A DNA stretch of 64,000 bases from Streptomyces chrestomyceticus JCM 4735 (GCF_003865135.1 NZ_BHZC01000001.1:1178001-1242000); one strand, 5' to 3'. Positions 7,566 through 16,758 are shown, numbered from the stretch's first letter. Notes: generated by a model not told the origin, from the letters alone. Numbers and translations: made by a program.

Positions 7566-8774
7566 ATGAGCGAGTCCCTCCACACCGTCCCCACACTGCC
7601 GACAGGCCGCAGGTCCGGCTGTCCGTTCGCCCCGCCGACCGTGCTGACCGACGCCCGCCGGCACGGCCCGATCAGCCGCTACACCTTCCCCGGCGGGAAA
7701 CCCGGCTGGCTGATCACCGGCTACGACCTGGCCCGCGCGGTCCTGGCCGACCAGCGGTTCAGCTCACGCAAGGAGCTGATGCGGCACCACCCGACCATCG
7801 ACTACGGCGACATCGAGGTCCCCCCGGCGCCGCCCGGCGAGTTCCTCCTCATGGACGACCCGGAGCACCGGCGCTACCGCAAGCCCCTGGCCGGCAAGTT
7901 CACCGTCCGGCGGATGCGGCTACTCACCGAGCGCGTCGAGCAGGTCACCGCCGACTGCCTGGACGCCATGGAGAAGACCGGACCGCCGGCGGACCTGGTG
8001 TCCGCGTTCGCCAAGCCCATCCCCGCCGTCCTGATCTGCGAGCTGCTGGGGGTGCCGTACGAGGACCGGGGCTCCTTCCAGGCGCAGGTCGAGTCGTTCA
8101 TGAGCGGGGAGACGACCGACGAGGAGCTGATAGCGGCCTACACGGCGGTGCAGAACTACCTCGCGGAGCTGGTGGCCGCGAAGCGCGCGAACCCCACCGA
8201 CGACGTGCTCAGCGAACTCACCGACAGCGACCTGACCGACGAGGAGCTGCGCGGGATCAGCCTGATCCTGCTGGCGGCCGGGCTCGACACCACCGCGAAC
8301 ATGCTGGCACTGGGCACCTTCGCGCTGTTGCAGAACCCTGCCCAGTTGGCCGCGCTGCGCGCCGAACCGGCGCTCGCCGACCGGGCCGTGGAGGAGCTGC
8401 TGCGGTATCTGAGCGTCGCCAAGACGTTCCTGCGGATGCCGTTGGAGGACGTCGAACTCGGCGGCCACACCATCGAGGCCGGCTCGCCGGTGATCCTGTC
8501 GATCAACGCCGCCAACCGTGACCCCGAGCGCTTCGTCGATCCGCACACGCTCGACCTCCGGCGGCAGGGCGGCGGACACCTGGCCTTCGGCCACGGCATC
8601 CACCAGTGCCTGGGTCAGCAACTGGCCCGCGTCGAGATGGGGGTCGCGTTCCCCGCGCTGGTCAACCGCTTCCCGTCGCTGCGCCTGGCCGTACCGGCCG
8701 AGGAGGTCGAGCTGCGCCCGGAGATCGCGGACATCTACGGGGTGAAGCGCCTCCCGGTCACCTGGGACGTGTGA
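7566..8774 (+). CDS. Cytochrome P450 (intact)
   Basis: 402 residues, normal for a soluble bacterial P450. I-helix LLAAGLDTT carries the acid-Thr pair (Asp241-Thr242). Helix K is EELLR (277-280) and the heme loop FGHGIHQCLGQQLAR has Cys348 as thiolate ligand. The N-terminus GCPFAPPTVL is that of soluble Streptomyces P450s. The ATG at 7566 has GAGGAG at 7554-7559; in-frame sequence further upstream is non-coding. No ferredoxin gene is adjacent, so redox partners are elsewhere. It is likely under the divergent regulator. The substrate cannot be told; subfamily is not assigned. Confidence 0.93.
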   Translation: MSESLHTVPTLPTGRRSGCPFAPPTVLTDARRHGPISRYTFPGGKPGWLITGYDLARAVLADQRFSSRKELMRHHPTIDYGDIEVPPAPPGEFLLMDDPEHRRYRKPLAGKFTVRRMRLLTERVEQVTADCLDAMEKTGPPADLVSAFAKPIPAVLICELLGVPYEDRGSFQAQVESFMSGETTDEELIAAYTAVQNYLAELVAAKRANPTDDVLSELTDSDLTDEELRGISLILLAAGLDTTANMLALGTFALLQNPAQLAALRAEPALADRAVEELLRYLSVAKTFLRMPLEDVELGGHTIEAGSPVILSINAANRDPERFVDPHTLDLRRQGGGHLAFGHGIHQCLGQQLARVEMGVAFPALVNRFPSLRLAVPAEEVELRPEIADIYGVKRLPVTWDV

Positions 8775-8787
8775 CCGGGAACCCCGG
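8775..8787 (+). terminator. Small hairpin directly after the P450 stop
   Basis: CCGGG (8775-8779) and CCCGG (8783-8787) with loop AAC begin at the base after the TGA. Short but GC-only, and it separates the P450 from a convergent ABC operon. Confidence 0.3.
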
Positions 8788-8808
8788 AGGGCTGCCGCTC
8801 GCGCCCGC

Positions 8809-9480
8809 TCAGCCGCCCGCCCCGGAGGAGCCCAGCTCCGCCCACCCCACCGTCCGGTCGCACCACCGCTCCAGCAGGACGCGATCGTGCCCGACCGCCA
8901 GCAGCCCGGCCCCCGACTCGCGCCGGTACTCCTCCACGACCGCCACCAGCGCGGCCGTCGTCGACGCGTCGAGCATCGCGGTCATCTCGTCGCAGATCAG
9001 CCAGCGCGGGCGCAGGACCAGGGCGCGGGCCAGGCAGGCGCGCTGGAGCTGGCCGTCGCTCACCTCGTGGGGGCGGCGGGCCAGGAGGTCGGCGGAGAGC
9101 CCCACCGTGGGGGCCAGTTCGGCGAGGCGGGCGGGGATCTCGGGGCGGCGGCCGGTGGCGCGCAGGGGTTCGGTGATCAGGTCGGCGAGGCGGAGGCGTG
9201 GGTCGGCGGACAGGCGGGGCTGCTGGAAGACGACGCCGTACGCGGTGCGCTGGGCGGGGGTGGCGCGGTGGCGGTAGCCGCTGACGGGTTCGCCGTCGAG
9301 GACGACGGTGCCGGCGTCCGGGCGATGCAGCAGCGCGGCCACCCGGGCCAGCGTCGACTTGCCGCAGCCGCTGGGCCCGAGCAGGCCGACGGCCTCGGCG
9401 CTCGCGATGCGCAGGGTCACGTCGCGGACGACCGGGCGGCTGCGGTCGTAGCCCGCGGTGATCGAGTGGAGTTCAAGCAC
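8809..9480 (-). CDS. ABC transporter ATP-binding protein, DppF/NikE-like
   Basis: 223 residues: Walker A GPSGCGKST, Q-loop VVFQQPRL, Walker B WLICDE and switch region VGHDR. The signature is VSDGQLQRA, a variant of LSGGQ. It is the second ATPase of a peptide/nickel-type importer and lacks the C-terminal oligopeptide extension carried by its partner. The GTG start at 9480 overlaps the partner's end by 8 bases. Last gene of the five-gene operon. Confidence 0.88.
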   Translation of the reverse strand: MLELHSITAGYDRSRPVVRDVTLRIASAEAVGLLGPSGCGKSTLARVAALLHRPDAGTVVLDGEPVSGYRHRATPAQRTAYGVVFQQPRLSADPRLRLADLITEPLRATGRRPEIPARLAELAPTVGLSADLLARRPHEVSDGQLQRACLARALVLRPRWLICDEMTAMLDASTTAALVAVVEEYRRESGAGLLAVGHDRVLLERWCDRTVGWAELGSSGAGG

Positions 9481-10531
9481 GGGCTGCCCCCTCGGGTGCG
9501 ACCTGGTGTGCGGGGGCCTCGGGCGGCTCCAGCGGATGGTGGCAGGCGGTGCCGTCGGTCAGCGCGGGCACGGCAGTCGTGCAGCGGTCCGTGGCCCGGT
9601 CGCAGCGGGCGGCGAAGGCGCAGCCCGGCGGGAGGTCGCCGAGTTCCGGCGGCATTCCGGGGATGGGGGTGAAGGCACGGTCCGGGAGGGCGTCGAGCAG
9701 GCCGCGCGCGTACGGGTGGCGGGGGCCGGGGGTGCCGAAGAAGTCCGCCGCTTCCGCGAGTTCGACGATCCGGCCCGCGTACATGACGGCCACCCGGTCG
9801 GCGATCCGCTCGGCCGCCGCCAGGTCGTGGGTGATCATGAGGAGTGCCCGCCCGGGCCCCTCGGTGGCGCCGGGTGCGTCGATGTGGCGGCGCAGTTCGT
9901 CGACCGTACGGTCCACCAGGTCGCGGTCCAGGCCGGTCGTCGGTTCGTCGGCGAGCAGCAGCGGGGCGTCGCCGACCAGCGCGAGGGCGGTGGCGGCGCG
10001 CTGCGCGAGGCCGCCGGAGAGTTCGTGCGGATGGCGGTCGAGGTGGTCGGCGGGGAAGGCGGCCCGTGCCGCGGCCTGCTCGGCGGCGGCCCGCAGCGCG
10101 TGCTTGGGGGTGCCGGTCAGCTCCCGGACGGTCTCCTCGAGCTGCGCCCGTACGGTGCGTACGGGGGTGAGGTGGGCAGCGGGGCTCTGGGGCACCAGGC
10201 CGATGCGGCGGCCACGTACGGAGCGGGACAGCTCGCGTTCGGAGGCGGTGAGCAGTTCCGTGCCGTCCAGGTGCGCGGTGCCCGCGGTCTGCGCGTTGCC
10301 CGGGAGGAGCCCGAGCAGCGCGGAGGCCAGCACGGACTTGCCGCAGCCGCTCTCGCCGACGAGCGCGAGGCACTGGCCGGGCGCGAGGTCGAAGGACGCG
10401 CCGGTGACGGCGGCGACGTGCCGCCCGCCGCGCATCCGGAAGCGTACGGAGAGGTCGCGTACGGACAGCACGGGACGGGCCGCGGATTCGGACGGCTCGG
10501 GACGGCCCGCGGGGGCGGACGGCTCGGTCAC
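9473..10531 (-). CDS. ABC transporter ATP-binding protein, DppD/OppD-like
   Basis: 352 residues from GTG 10531, which overlaps the permease stop as GTGA. Walker A GESGCGKSV, signature LSGGLAQRA, Walker B LLLADEPTTGLD and the H-loop LLMITHDL are clear. The C-terminal oligopeptide-transporter extension is present, with Cys residues in CAFAARCDRATDRC as in DppD/OppD proteins. It pairs with the next ATPase to drive peptide or metallophore uptake. The upstream open frame to 10837 is only the shadow of the permease gene. Confidence 0.92.
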   Translation of the reverse strand: MTEPSAPAGRPEPSESAARPVLSVRDLSVRFRMRGGRHVAAVTGASFDLAPGQCLALVGESGCGKSVLASALLGLLPGNAQTAGTAHLDGTELLTASERELSRSVRGRRIGLVPQSPAAHLTPVRTVRAQLEETVRELTGTPKHALRAAAEQAAARAAFPADHLDRHPHELSGGLAQRAATALALVGDAPLLLADEPTTGLDRDLVDRTVDELRRHIDAPGATEGPGRALLMITHDLAAAERIADRVAVMYAGRIVELAEAADFFGTPGPRHPYARGLLDALPDRAFTPIPGMPPELGDLPPGCAFAARCDRATDRCTTAVPALTDGTACHHPLEPPEAPAHQVAPEGAARA

Positions 10532-11454
10532 AGCATCAGCTCCGATCGGCGGCGCGGGTTGATGCGTTCGCGCCAGACACCGGCCAGGCCCGCGACGGCG
10601 AGCGTGGGAACGATGATGAACAGGCCCGGGAAGAGCGTCGGCCACCAGTCGCCCGCGAGCAGCGAGCTGCGCGCGCTGTTGACCATGTTGCCGAGGCTCG
10701 CCTCGTGCGCGGGCAGCCCGAGGCCCAGGAAGGACAGCGCGGACTCGTGCCAGATGGCGTGCGGGACCATCAGGACGGCGGCGAGCCCGGCCTGCGGCAG
10801 GACGCCCGGCAGCAGGTGGCGGACGGCGACCCGCCACCGGGAGGCGCCGCCGGAGACGGCCGCGTCGATGTACGGGCGGGAGCGCAGCGAGAGCACCTCG
10901 GCCCGGACGATCCGGGCGGTGGACAGCCAGTGGGTCAGCGCCACCGAGATGATCACGGGCCAGACGCCGGGCCGGAACATCGCCACGATGAAGATGCCGA
11001 GCAGCAGGTGCGGCACGGAGGAGAACAGGTCCACGACGCGCATCACACCGCGGTCCGCCCAGCCGCCGAGCGCTCCGGCCAGCGCGCCGACCGCGGTGCC
11101 GATGACGGTGGCGACGAACGCCGCGACCACACCGACGAGCAGCGAGACGCGCAGCCCGTAGACGCAGCGCAGCAGCAGGTCGCGGCCCACCTCGTCGGTG
11201 CCGAAGGGGTGGGCGAGGGAGGGCGCCCGGAGTTTGGCGGCGAGGTCGACGGCCTGCTGGTCCAGGGGGAACAGCAGGGGGACGACGATCACGGCCAGGA
11301 GGACGGCCGCCACCAGGACGGCGGAGGTGCGGACCCGCAGGGTACGGGTACGGGTGCGGGCGCCGTGTCCGCCGGGCCGCGCGGAGCGCTGGTGCCAGTG
11401 GGTGGCGGCGGACGCGGCAGCCGTTGCGCCGGGTGCGTTCACCGTCTCAGCCAT
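10528..11454 (-). CDS. ABC transporter permease, DppC/OppC-like
   Basis: 308 residues with several membrane segments, the first near residues 48-66. The typical DppC sequence HPFGTDEVGRDLL follows, and the EAA-type loop is near RPYIDAAVSGGASRWRV. An N-terminal cytoplasmic arginine-rich stretch precedes the first helix. The gene overlaps the upstream DppB-like permease by 8 bases and the downstream ATPase by 4. Confidence 0.92.
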   Translation of the reverse strand: MAETVNAPGATAAASAATHWHQRSARPGGHGARTRTRTLRVRTSAVLVAAVLLAVIVVPLLFPLDQQAVDLAAKLRAPSLAHPFGTDEVGRDLLLRCVYGLRVSLLVGVVAAFVATVIGTAVGALAGALGGWADRGVMRVVDLFSSVPHLLLGIFIVAMFRPGVWPVIISVALTHWLSTARIVRAEVLSLRSRPYIDAAVSGGASRWRVAVRHLLPGVLPQAGLAAVLMVPHAIWHESALSFLGLGLPAHEASLGNMVNSARSSLLAGDWWPTLFPGLFIIVPTLAVAGLAGVWRERINPRRRSELML

Positions 11455-12445
11455 CGAATCCCACCCTCGGATCGGCGAGTCCGTACAACAGGTCGGAGAG
11501 CAGGTTGCCGATCAGCACGGCGATCGTGGCGAGCACCGTCAGCGCGGCCAGCAGCGGGAAGTCCACGCTCGTCGCCGCGTCCACGGTGGCGGCGGCGATG
11601 CCCGGCCAACTGAAGACGGACTCCACCAGCAGCGCCCCGGTGATCAGTTCCGGTACGCGCGAGCCGACCAGGGTGAGGACCGGCAGCAGCCCGGAGCGCA
11701 GGGCGTGCTGGAAGAGCACGGTGCGCTCGCTGAGGCCGCGGGCCCGCGCGCCGCGCACCGGGTCCTCCTCCAGCGCGTCGCCGACCCCCTGCCGTACGTA
11801 CAGCACGAACCACGGGAGCTGGGAGACGGCGAGGACCAGCGCCGGGAGCACGACGTGCCGCGCGACCTGCCCGGCTGTGGCGATCCCGCTGCCGGTGTCG
11901 GTCAGGCCGCCGGCCGGCAGGACGCCGAGCTTGAGCGCGAACAGCCAGACGGCCAGCAGTCCGAGCCAGAACGGCGGGGCGGCCTCCAGGGTGTACGCGG
12001 CGGAGGTGACGGCGCGGTCGAGCATCGAGCCGGGCCGGCGGGCCGCCAGGACACCCAGCAGCGTGCCCACGACGATGGCGATCACGAACGCCAGGGCGCA
12101 CAGCAGCACCGACCAGCCGATGCGCTCGCCGATGACCTGCGAGACGGGTGCGCGCAGTGTCGCGGAGTCGCCGAGGTCGCCGGTGAGCGCGCCGGTCAGC
12201 CAGTGCCACCAGCGGCCCAGGAGCGGCTGGTCGACGCCGAGGTTGTGCCGGATCTGGTCGAGGTTCGCCTGGGAGGCGGTGAGCCCGGCGGTGCCCGCGT
12301 ACGCCCTGACCGGGTCGAAGGGCGCAGCGGCCGCGACGGCGAACACGCCGAGGGTGACGGCGAGGAGGACGGGTACGGCGAACAGGGCGCGCCGTCCCGT
12401 CATCCGCGCCATGGGGGCCCAGGGCAGTTGTGCGAGGCGGCTCAC
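11447..12445 (-). CDS. ABC transporter permease, DppB/OppB-like
   Basis: 332 residues from GTG 12445, chosen because it overlaps the substrate-binding protein stop as GTGA, like the next junctions; an in-frame ATG at 12412 is possible. DppB features are present: a first helix (ALFAVPVLLAVTLGVFAV), the LGVDQPLLGRWWHWL region, and DALEEDPVRGARARGLSE containing the EAA loop. It should form the channel with the DppC-like protein. Confidence 0.9.
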   Translation of the reverse strand: MSRLAQLPWAPMARMTGRRALFAVPVLLAVTLGVFAVAAAAPFDPVRAYAGTAGLTASQANLDQIRHNLGVDQPLLGRWWHWLTGALTGDLGDSATLRAPVSQVIGERIGWSVLLCALAFVIAIVVGTLLGVLAARRPGSMLDRAVTSAAYTLEAAPPFWLGLLAVWLFALKLGVLPAGGLTDTGSGIATAGQVARHVVLPALVLAVSQLPWFVLYVRQGVGDALEEDPVRGARARGLSERTVLFQHALRSGLLPVLTLVGSRVPELITGALLVESVFSWPGIAAATVDAATSVDFPLLAALTVLATIAVLIGNLLSDLLYGLADPRVGFDG

Positions 12446-14046
12446 GCGGCGGGCTGCCAGTCCTCCACGTTCCACCACGGGCCGGAGGCCAGGCCGTGGT
12501 CGTGCGGCTCGACCTGGGTGGTGAGGTCCTTCCACCGGTCCTTGACCACGTACAGGTGGTCGATGTGGGTGAGGAAGACGTACGCGGGGTCGTCGACGAG
12601 TTCGCGCTGCACGGTGTCGTAGCCGGCCTTGCGCGCGGCCTTGTCGTCGGTGCGGCGGGCGTCCACCAGCGCCTTGTCGACCTTGGGGTTGTCGTAGCGC
12701 GACATGTTGTTGAAGCCGTCGCCCGCCAGCGAGGAGTGCAGCAGCAGGTACTGGTCGAAGTCCGGGTCGGCGGGGCTGCCGCCGCCCGCGAGGACCGCGT
12801 CGGTCTTCATGTTCGGCATGATCGCTTCCCAGGGGCCGGACTCGACCTTCACCTCGACGCCGGCCTTCTTGGCGTCGGAGGCGAAGGCGAGCGCGTGCTC
12901 CTGGCGGAGCTTGTCGCCGGCCAGGTACCAGAGCTTGAAGGAGGCGGGCTGTCCGTCCTTGGCGCGGATGCCGTTGTCGCCCTTCTTCCAGCCGGCGTCG
13001 TCGAGGATCTGCTCGGCCTTCTTCAGGTCGTGGGCGCGCTCGGTGCCCTTGGCGAACCAGGGGCTGTCGGTCGGCACGGGCCCGTAGGCGGGCTTGCCGG
13101 CGCCGTCGAGGATGCCGTCGACCATGGCCTTGCGGTCCACCGCGATGTCCAGGGCCCGGCGGACGGCCTTGTCGCCGGTGACCTTGTTGGCGGTGGGCAG
13201 GGTGACGGTGCGGTAGTCGAAGGTCTTGGCGGCCAGGGACTTCTTGTCCTGGTCGGACTTGAAGGTGGCGGCGAGGTTGGGCGGCAGGATCGCGCCGTCG
13301 AGGTCGCCGGAGCGCAGCCGGGTGGCGCGCACGTCGTCGTCCTTGATGATCGCCATGGTGAAGTTCTTCACCTTGGGAGCGCCGCCCCAGTAGTGCGGGT
13401 TGGCCTTGAAGGTGAGCTTCTCGCCCTTGGACCACTTGGTGAGGATGTAGGGGCCGGTGCCGATCGGCGCGGTGGTGAAGGAGCCGTGGTTGATGTCCTG
13501 CTTGCCCGCGATGTGCTGCGGGGCGATCGGCAGGACGGTGCGCTCGGCGAACGGCGCGTAGGGGTACTTGAGGTGGAAGACGACGGTGCGGGCGTCCTTC
13601 TTCTCGACCTTCTCCAGGGCGTCCAGTTCGGCCTTGGAGGCGTTGTTGGTCTTCTCGTCGAGGATGGTCTCGTACGTGAAGACCACGTCGTCGGCGGTGA
13701 AGGGCTTGCCGTCGCTGAAGGTCACGCCGTCGCGCAGGGTGTACGTGTACGTCCGGCCGTCGTCGGAGACCTCGGGCAGCTTCGCGGCCAGCGCGGGCTT
13801 GAGCTTCATGTCCGCGTCGTGGGTGAGCAGCCCGTCGAAGATCTTGGAGTTGCCGTCCTTGCCGTAGCCCAGCAGCGGGCTCAGCGACTCCGGTTCGTAG
13901 GCGATGCCGACCACGGCGGAGTCCTGGGCGCCGGACGCGCCGCCCTTGCCGCCGGAGGGCGTCGAGCAGGCCGCCGCCGTGAGCGCCACCGTTCCCGCCA
14001 GTGCCGCGGCGGCTGCCGAGCGTATCGACCGGGACCTCATGCCCAC
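12442..14046 (-). CDS. ABC transporter substrate-binding lipoprotein, family 5
   Basis: 534 residues. The N-terminus is a lipoprotein signal: MGMRSRSIRS, a hydrophobic stretch, then lipobox LTAAAC with the lipidated Cys near residue 27. The SBP_bac_5 fold is shown by VGIAYEPESLSPLL, DGLLTHDADMKLKPALA, YTYTLRDGVTFSDGKPFTA and IGTGPYILTKW. It captures the ligand outside the membrane; family members bind peptides, nickel complexes or other small solutes and sequence alone does not settle which. First gene of a complete five-gene import operon (14046 to 8809). Confidence 0.92.
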   Translation of the reverse strand: MGMRSRSIRSAAAAALAGTVALTAAACSTPSGGKGGASGAQDSAVVGIAYEPESLSPLLGYGKDGNSKIFDGLLTHDADMKLKPALAAKLPEVSDDGRTYTYTLRDGVTFSDGKPFTADDVVFTYETILDEKTNNASKAELDALEKVEKKDARTVVFHLKYPYAPFAERTVLPIAPQHIAGKQDINHGSFTTAPIGTGPYILTKWSKGEKLTFKANPHYWGGAPKVKNFTMAIIKDDDVRATRLRSGDLDGAILPPNLAATFKSDQDKKSLAAKTFDYRTVTLPTANKVTGDKAVRRALDIAVDRKAMVDGILDGAGKPAYGPVPTDSPWFAKGTERAHDLKKAEQILDDAGWKKGDNGIRAKDGQPASFKLWYLAGDKLRQEHALAFASDAKKAGVEVKVESGPWEAIMPNMKTDAVLAGGGSPADPDFDQYLLLHSSLAGDGFNNMSRYDNPKVDKALVDARRTDDKAARKAGYDTVQRELVDDPAYVFLTHIDHLYVVKDRWKDLTTQVEPHDHGLASGPWWNVEDWQPAA

Positions 14047-14064
14047 TCCCTACTGAAGACCATG

Positions 14065-14096
14065 TGTTGTTGCAAAGTGCAGGCAATTAAACAACA
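14065..14096. promoter_or_regulatory. Inverted repeat upstream of the ABC importer operon
   Basis: TGTTGTT (14065-14071) and AACAACA (14090-14096) form 7-bp arms around an 18-base AT-richer centre, in the 102-base gap between the importer operon and the divergent NlpC/P60-like gene. Position and symmetry suit an operator or promoter element; no regulator can be named. Confidence 0.4.
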
Positions 14097-14148
14097 TGTG
14101 AGAAACGGAAGCTCCGCCACCCCCTCGCGGGGCCGCCATCATGAGCAC

Positions 14149-14607
14149 ATGCCCGCCGATCCGCTCCCCCGCCTGCCCGCCGCCCTGCGGGACGTCCCCT
14201 ACGAAGGCGCCCGGCACCCCGGCGCTCCCCCGCCGCCCGGCCGCCACCCGTACGACGTGACGGCGGGCGCCAACTGCCAGCTCTACGCCTACGCCGTGCT
14301 GCGCCACTTCGGACGCGAGGTGCCGCCGCTGCGGTCCGCCGAACTGTGGGCGGACACCGTGGCGACCGTACGGGCCGAGCCGCCGGGCCCGCTGGACCTC
14401 GTCCTCTTCGACGCCGGGGAGGTGCCGGAACGGCCCGCCGGGTACGGGGCGCACGTCGGCGTGCACCTGGGGCCCGACCAGGTGCTGCACCTCTGCAAGG
14501 AAGCCGGACGGCCCGCCGTGTGGACGTACGCGGACTTCGCCCGGCGGGCCCGCTACGCGCGGTTCCTGGGCGCGAAGCGGGTCCTGGCGGCGCCGGTCAG
14601 CCGGTAG
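14149..14607 (+). CDS. NlpC/P60-like peptidase family protein
   Basis: 152 residues with the NlpC/P60 layout: probable nucleophile Cys in GANCQLYAYAVLRHFG, then LDLVLFDAG, and a His in GYGAHVGVHLGPDQVLHL. Proteins of this small cytoplasmic type are common in Streptomyces; no signal peptide is seen, so a cell-wall role is not implied. The ATG at 14149 has a poor ribosome site, and it may be translated from a short leader. It diverges from the peptide importer, a suggestive but unproven link. Confidence 0.7.
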   Translation: MPADPLPRLPAALRDVPYEGARHPGAPPPPGRHPYDVTAGANCQLYAYAVLRHFGREVPPLRSAELWADTVATVRAEPPGPLDLVLFDAGEVPERPAGYGAHVGVHLGPDQVLHLCKEAGRPAVWTYADFARRARYARFLGAKRVLAAPVSR

Positions 14608-14625
14608 CCGTCACCGGCCGGACGG
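14608..14625. terminator. Hairpin between convergent genes
   Basis: CCGTC (14608-14612) and GACGG (14621-14625) with an 8-base loop start right after the TAG of the NlpC/P60-like gene, just before the stop of the convergent TPM-domain gene. Confidence 0.3.
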
Positions 14626-14631
14626 CGCGCG

Positions 14632-16029
14632 TCACCAGTCCCCGCCGCCGAAACCGCCGCCGCTGTCGCCACCACCGAAGCCGCCGAAGTCACCGCCGCC
14701 GCCGAAGCCGCCGGAGAAGTCGTCCGGATTGAAGTCCGACCCGGAGACGTCGCCGCCCTCCGCGCCCTGCTGACCGCCGCCGAAGTCGGAGGCGTAGGCG
14801 GACGGACCCATCATGACGCTGCCGAGCATGGTGCCCACGAGGAGGCCCGGCAGCATGCCGCCGCCGAAGTAGCCGCCCGCCCAGGGGCCGTAGGCCGGGC
14901 CCGCGTCCCAGTAAGGACGCTGCCCGTACTCGGTCTGCACCGTGCGGGCCATCGGCTCCTGCCCGTCCGCCAGGCGCGCCTGGTCGGCGGCGCAGACCGG
15001 GACCGTACGCGGCGCCGCGCCGGCCGGCGCCCACTCCGCGTCCGCGACGGACGGCCCGTGCCGCGGGTCGAAGAAGCACGGCACCCGGCGTTCGGGCAGC
15101 GGCTTGCCCTCGCGCCGCGCGGCCAGGGTGGCCAGCGCGAACCGGCCGTCCTCCAGTGCCTTGGTGACCTGCTCGACGTCACCGGGGCGTTCGGCGCGGG
15201 CCATCGCCGTCTTGGCGTTCTCGTACGCGTCCAGCGCGTGGCTGTAGTCGGCACGCATCGCGTCGTCGGCGCCGGGCTCGCCGGGGGTGAAGTCGAGCCG
15301 GTCCAGTTCCTCGCCGAAGGCGGTGATGTCCTCGTCCACCACGACACGGAGCTGTTCCAGCGCGGCCCGCTCCTCCTCGGCCCGCCGCTTCTTGCTGCGG
15401 CGGTGCAGCGCGTAGGCGCCGCCACCGCCGACGGCCACCAGCGCGCCCAGGCCGACGAGCGCGCCGGTGCTGACACCGGCGCCGTCGCCGCCCCAGGAGG
15501 CCGGCTCGTGGCCGGACGCCTGCTGGGTGGCGGTGTCCACGAAGCTGTTCAGGCGCTCCTTGGTGGTGCCGTAGCCGGAGCGCTGGACCGCGCCGACGAG
15601 GTTGCGTACGGAGTTGACCGGCATCACCCGACGGTCGGCGGCGGCGTTGAACCGGTCGCCGAGTTCGACGGCGTAGACGCCGCTGACGCCGGTCTTGGTA
15701 CGCAGGTCCCGCAGCAGGGTCTTGGGCCGGTACTCGGCGGCCTTGGGCAGCACCGCGACGAAGACCGGCTTCCCGGAGTCCTTGATCTTCTTGGCGAGGG
15801 CGTCCGCGTCGGCGGGCGACAGCTCGCCGGACGCCCGCGGGTCCACGTACACCGGGCCCTTCTTCAGGGCGTCCGCCGCCTCGTCGAGCCCGCCGGCGGC
15901 CCGTGCGCCGGGTGCCACGGCGGTGAGCACCGCCAGGAGGACGGCGGCCAGCAGGGACGCCGGGCCGGCCTGCGGGTACCGGCGGAGCGCCGCCCCGGAG
16001 GCCGTGCGACGACGGGTTGCGATCTTCAT
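14632..16029 (-). CDS. Secreted/membrane TPM-domain protein with glycine-rich tail
   Basis: 465 residues from ATG 16029. A basic N-terminus and hydrophobic stretch (ASLLAAVLLAVLTAVAPGARA) form a signal peptide. Residues about 40-170 resemble a TPM/YgcG-type domain (PVYVDPRASGELSPADADAL, KPVFVAVLPKAAEY). A single membrane segment (GALVGLGALVAVGGGGAYAL) is followed by a charged helical stretch, and a C-terminal Phe/Gly/Asp repeat tail ends in GGGFGGGDW. The likely topology is an outside TPM domain and an inside helical region. The family is linked to membrane quality control in other organisms; here no function can be given. Confidence 0.75.
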   Translation of the reverse strand: MKIATRRRTASGAALRRYPQAGPASLLAAVLLAVLTAVAPGARAAGGLDEAADALKKGPVYVDPRASGELSPADADALAKKIKDSGKPVFVAVLPKAAEYRPKTLLRDLRTKTGVSGVYAVELGDRFNAAADRRVMPVNSVRNLVGAVQRSGYGTTKERLNSFVDTATQQASGHEPASWGGDGAGVSTGALVGLGALVAVGGGGAYALHRRSKKRRAEEERAALEQLRVVVDEDITAFGEELDRLDFTPGEPGADDAMRADYSHALDAYENAKTAMARAERPGDVEQVTKALEDGRFALATLAARREGKPLPERRVPCFFDPRHGPSVADAEWAPAGAAPRTVPVCAADQARLADGQEPMARTVQTEYGQRPYWDAGPAYGPWAGGYFGGGMLPGLLVGTMLGSVMMGPSAYASDFGGGQQGAEGGDVSGSDFNPDDFSGGFGGGGDFGGFGGGDSGGGFGGGDW

Positions 16030-16253
16030 GAGTACGACGCTACCCGAACTGCACTTTTTAGACATAACGGTTGCGTAACGGGCGGAGCCGTGCTGCGCGC
16101 CCCCGGACACCGCACGCGGACACAGTGTCGTACAGCCGCGGCGCCCCGGCCGCTCAGGGACCCCCGGTGCGGTGGCCGTCGCCCCGGCACCGGTGATGAT
16201 CTCACCGCGCGGGGAAGCTTCGCCCGACCGCCCCCGACGAAACGGAGGTCATC

Positions 16254-16652
16254 ATGCGTACGGCGAAGGCCAAGGGCATAGCCGTCGGAGCCGCCACCAC
16301 CGCCGCGGCAGCCGCCCTCGCGGTCGGCCCGGCCGCCGCCCCGTCCGTCGCCGGCCCGGCCCTGAAGGTCACCGCACCGGCCGCCGGCTCCAGCGCGAAG
16401 GTGGAGGGCAGCCTCCTCGTCCAGTGGTCGAACACCACCGGAAAGGAGGTGGACGTCTGGCTGAGCGCCCGCACGCCGTCCGGCGCCCACGACCGGCTGT
16501 CACTGGTCGCACCCAAGGCGGGCACCAGGAAGGCCGGCGAGGCACTGGCCACCCTGCCCGCCGTGCCGCCGGGCACCTCCTACACGATCGAGGTGACGAC
16601 CCAGGACGGCAAGGAGAGTGACGTCAGCGGGCCGTTGAGCCTCATCGGGTAG
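16254..16652 (+). CDS. Small secreted protein, beta-sandwich-like
   Basis: 132 residues with a signal peptide (MRTAKAKGIAVGAATTAAAA, cleavage likely near AAAPSVAGP). The mature part has alternating strands (LKVTAPAAGSSAKVEGSLLV, QWSNTTGKEVDVWLSAR, SYTIEVTTQDGKESDVSGPL) like the Ig-like repeats of Kre9/KNH cell-surface proteins. GGAGGTCATC precedes the ATG. It stands alone between convergent neighbours. Extracellular location is likely, function unknown. Confidence 0.7.
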   Translation: MRTAKAKGIAVGAATTAAAAALAVGPAAAPSVAGPALKVTAPAAGSSAKVEGSLLVQWSNTTGKEVDVWLSARTPSGAHDRLSLVAPKAGTRKAGEALATLPAVPPGTSYTIEVTTQDGKESDVSGPLSLIG

Positions 16653-16720
16653 GACACTCGTCGGCGGACGGTCCAGGACTCCCCCGTTCGCATACCGCGG
16701 CCTCCTCGGCGAGGACCGGC

Positions 16721-16758
16721 GCCCCGCTCGGTCCGGTGCGGAACCGGCCGTGCGGGGC
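16721..16758. terminator. Bidirectional terminator, compound hairpin
   Basis: Outer arms GCCCCGC (16721-16727) and GCGGGGC (16752-16758) enclose an inner hairpin CCGGT (16733-16737), loop GCGGA, ACCGG (16743-16747). It lies in the 127-base gap between the small secreted protein and the convergent acyl-CoA dehydrogenase. Confidence 0.6.

Noticed and set aside
11447..14086. 879-codon minus-strand frame covering permease and binding protein
   Set aside because: Only the part below 12445 is the permease. The upstream part is an out-of-frame Arg/Gly-rich reading of the binding-protein gene, not a fusion.
14632..14760. Gly-rich repeat end of the TPM protein as a separate repeat element
   Set aside because: It is an in-frame low-complexity tail of the protein.
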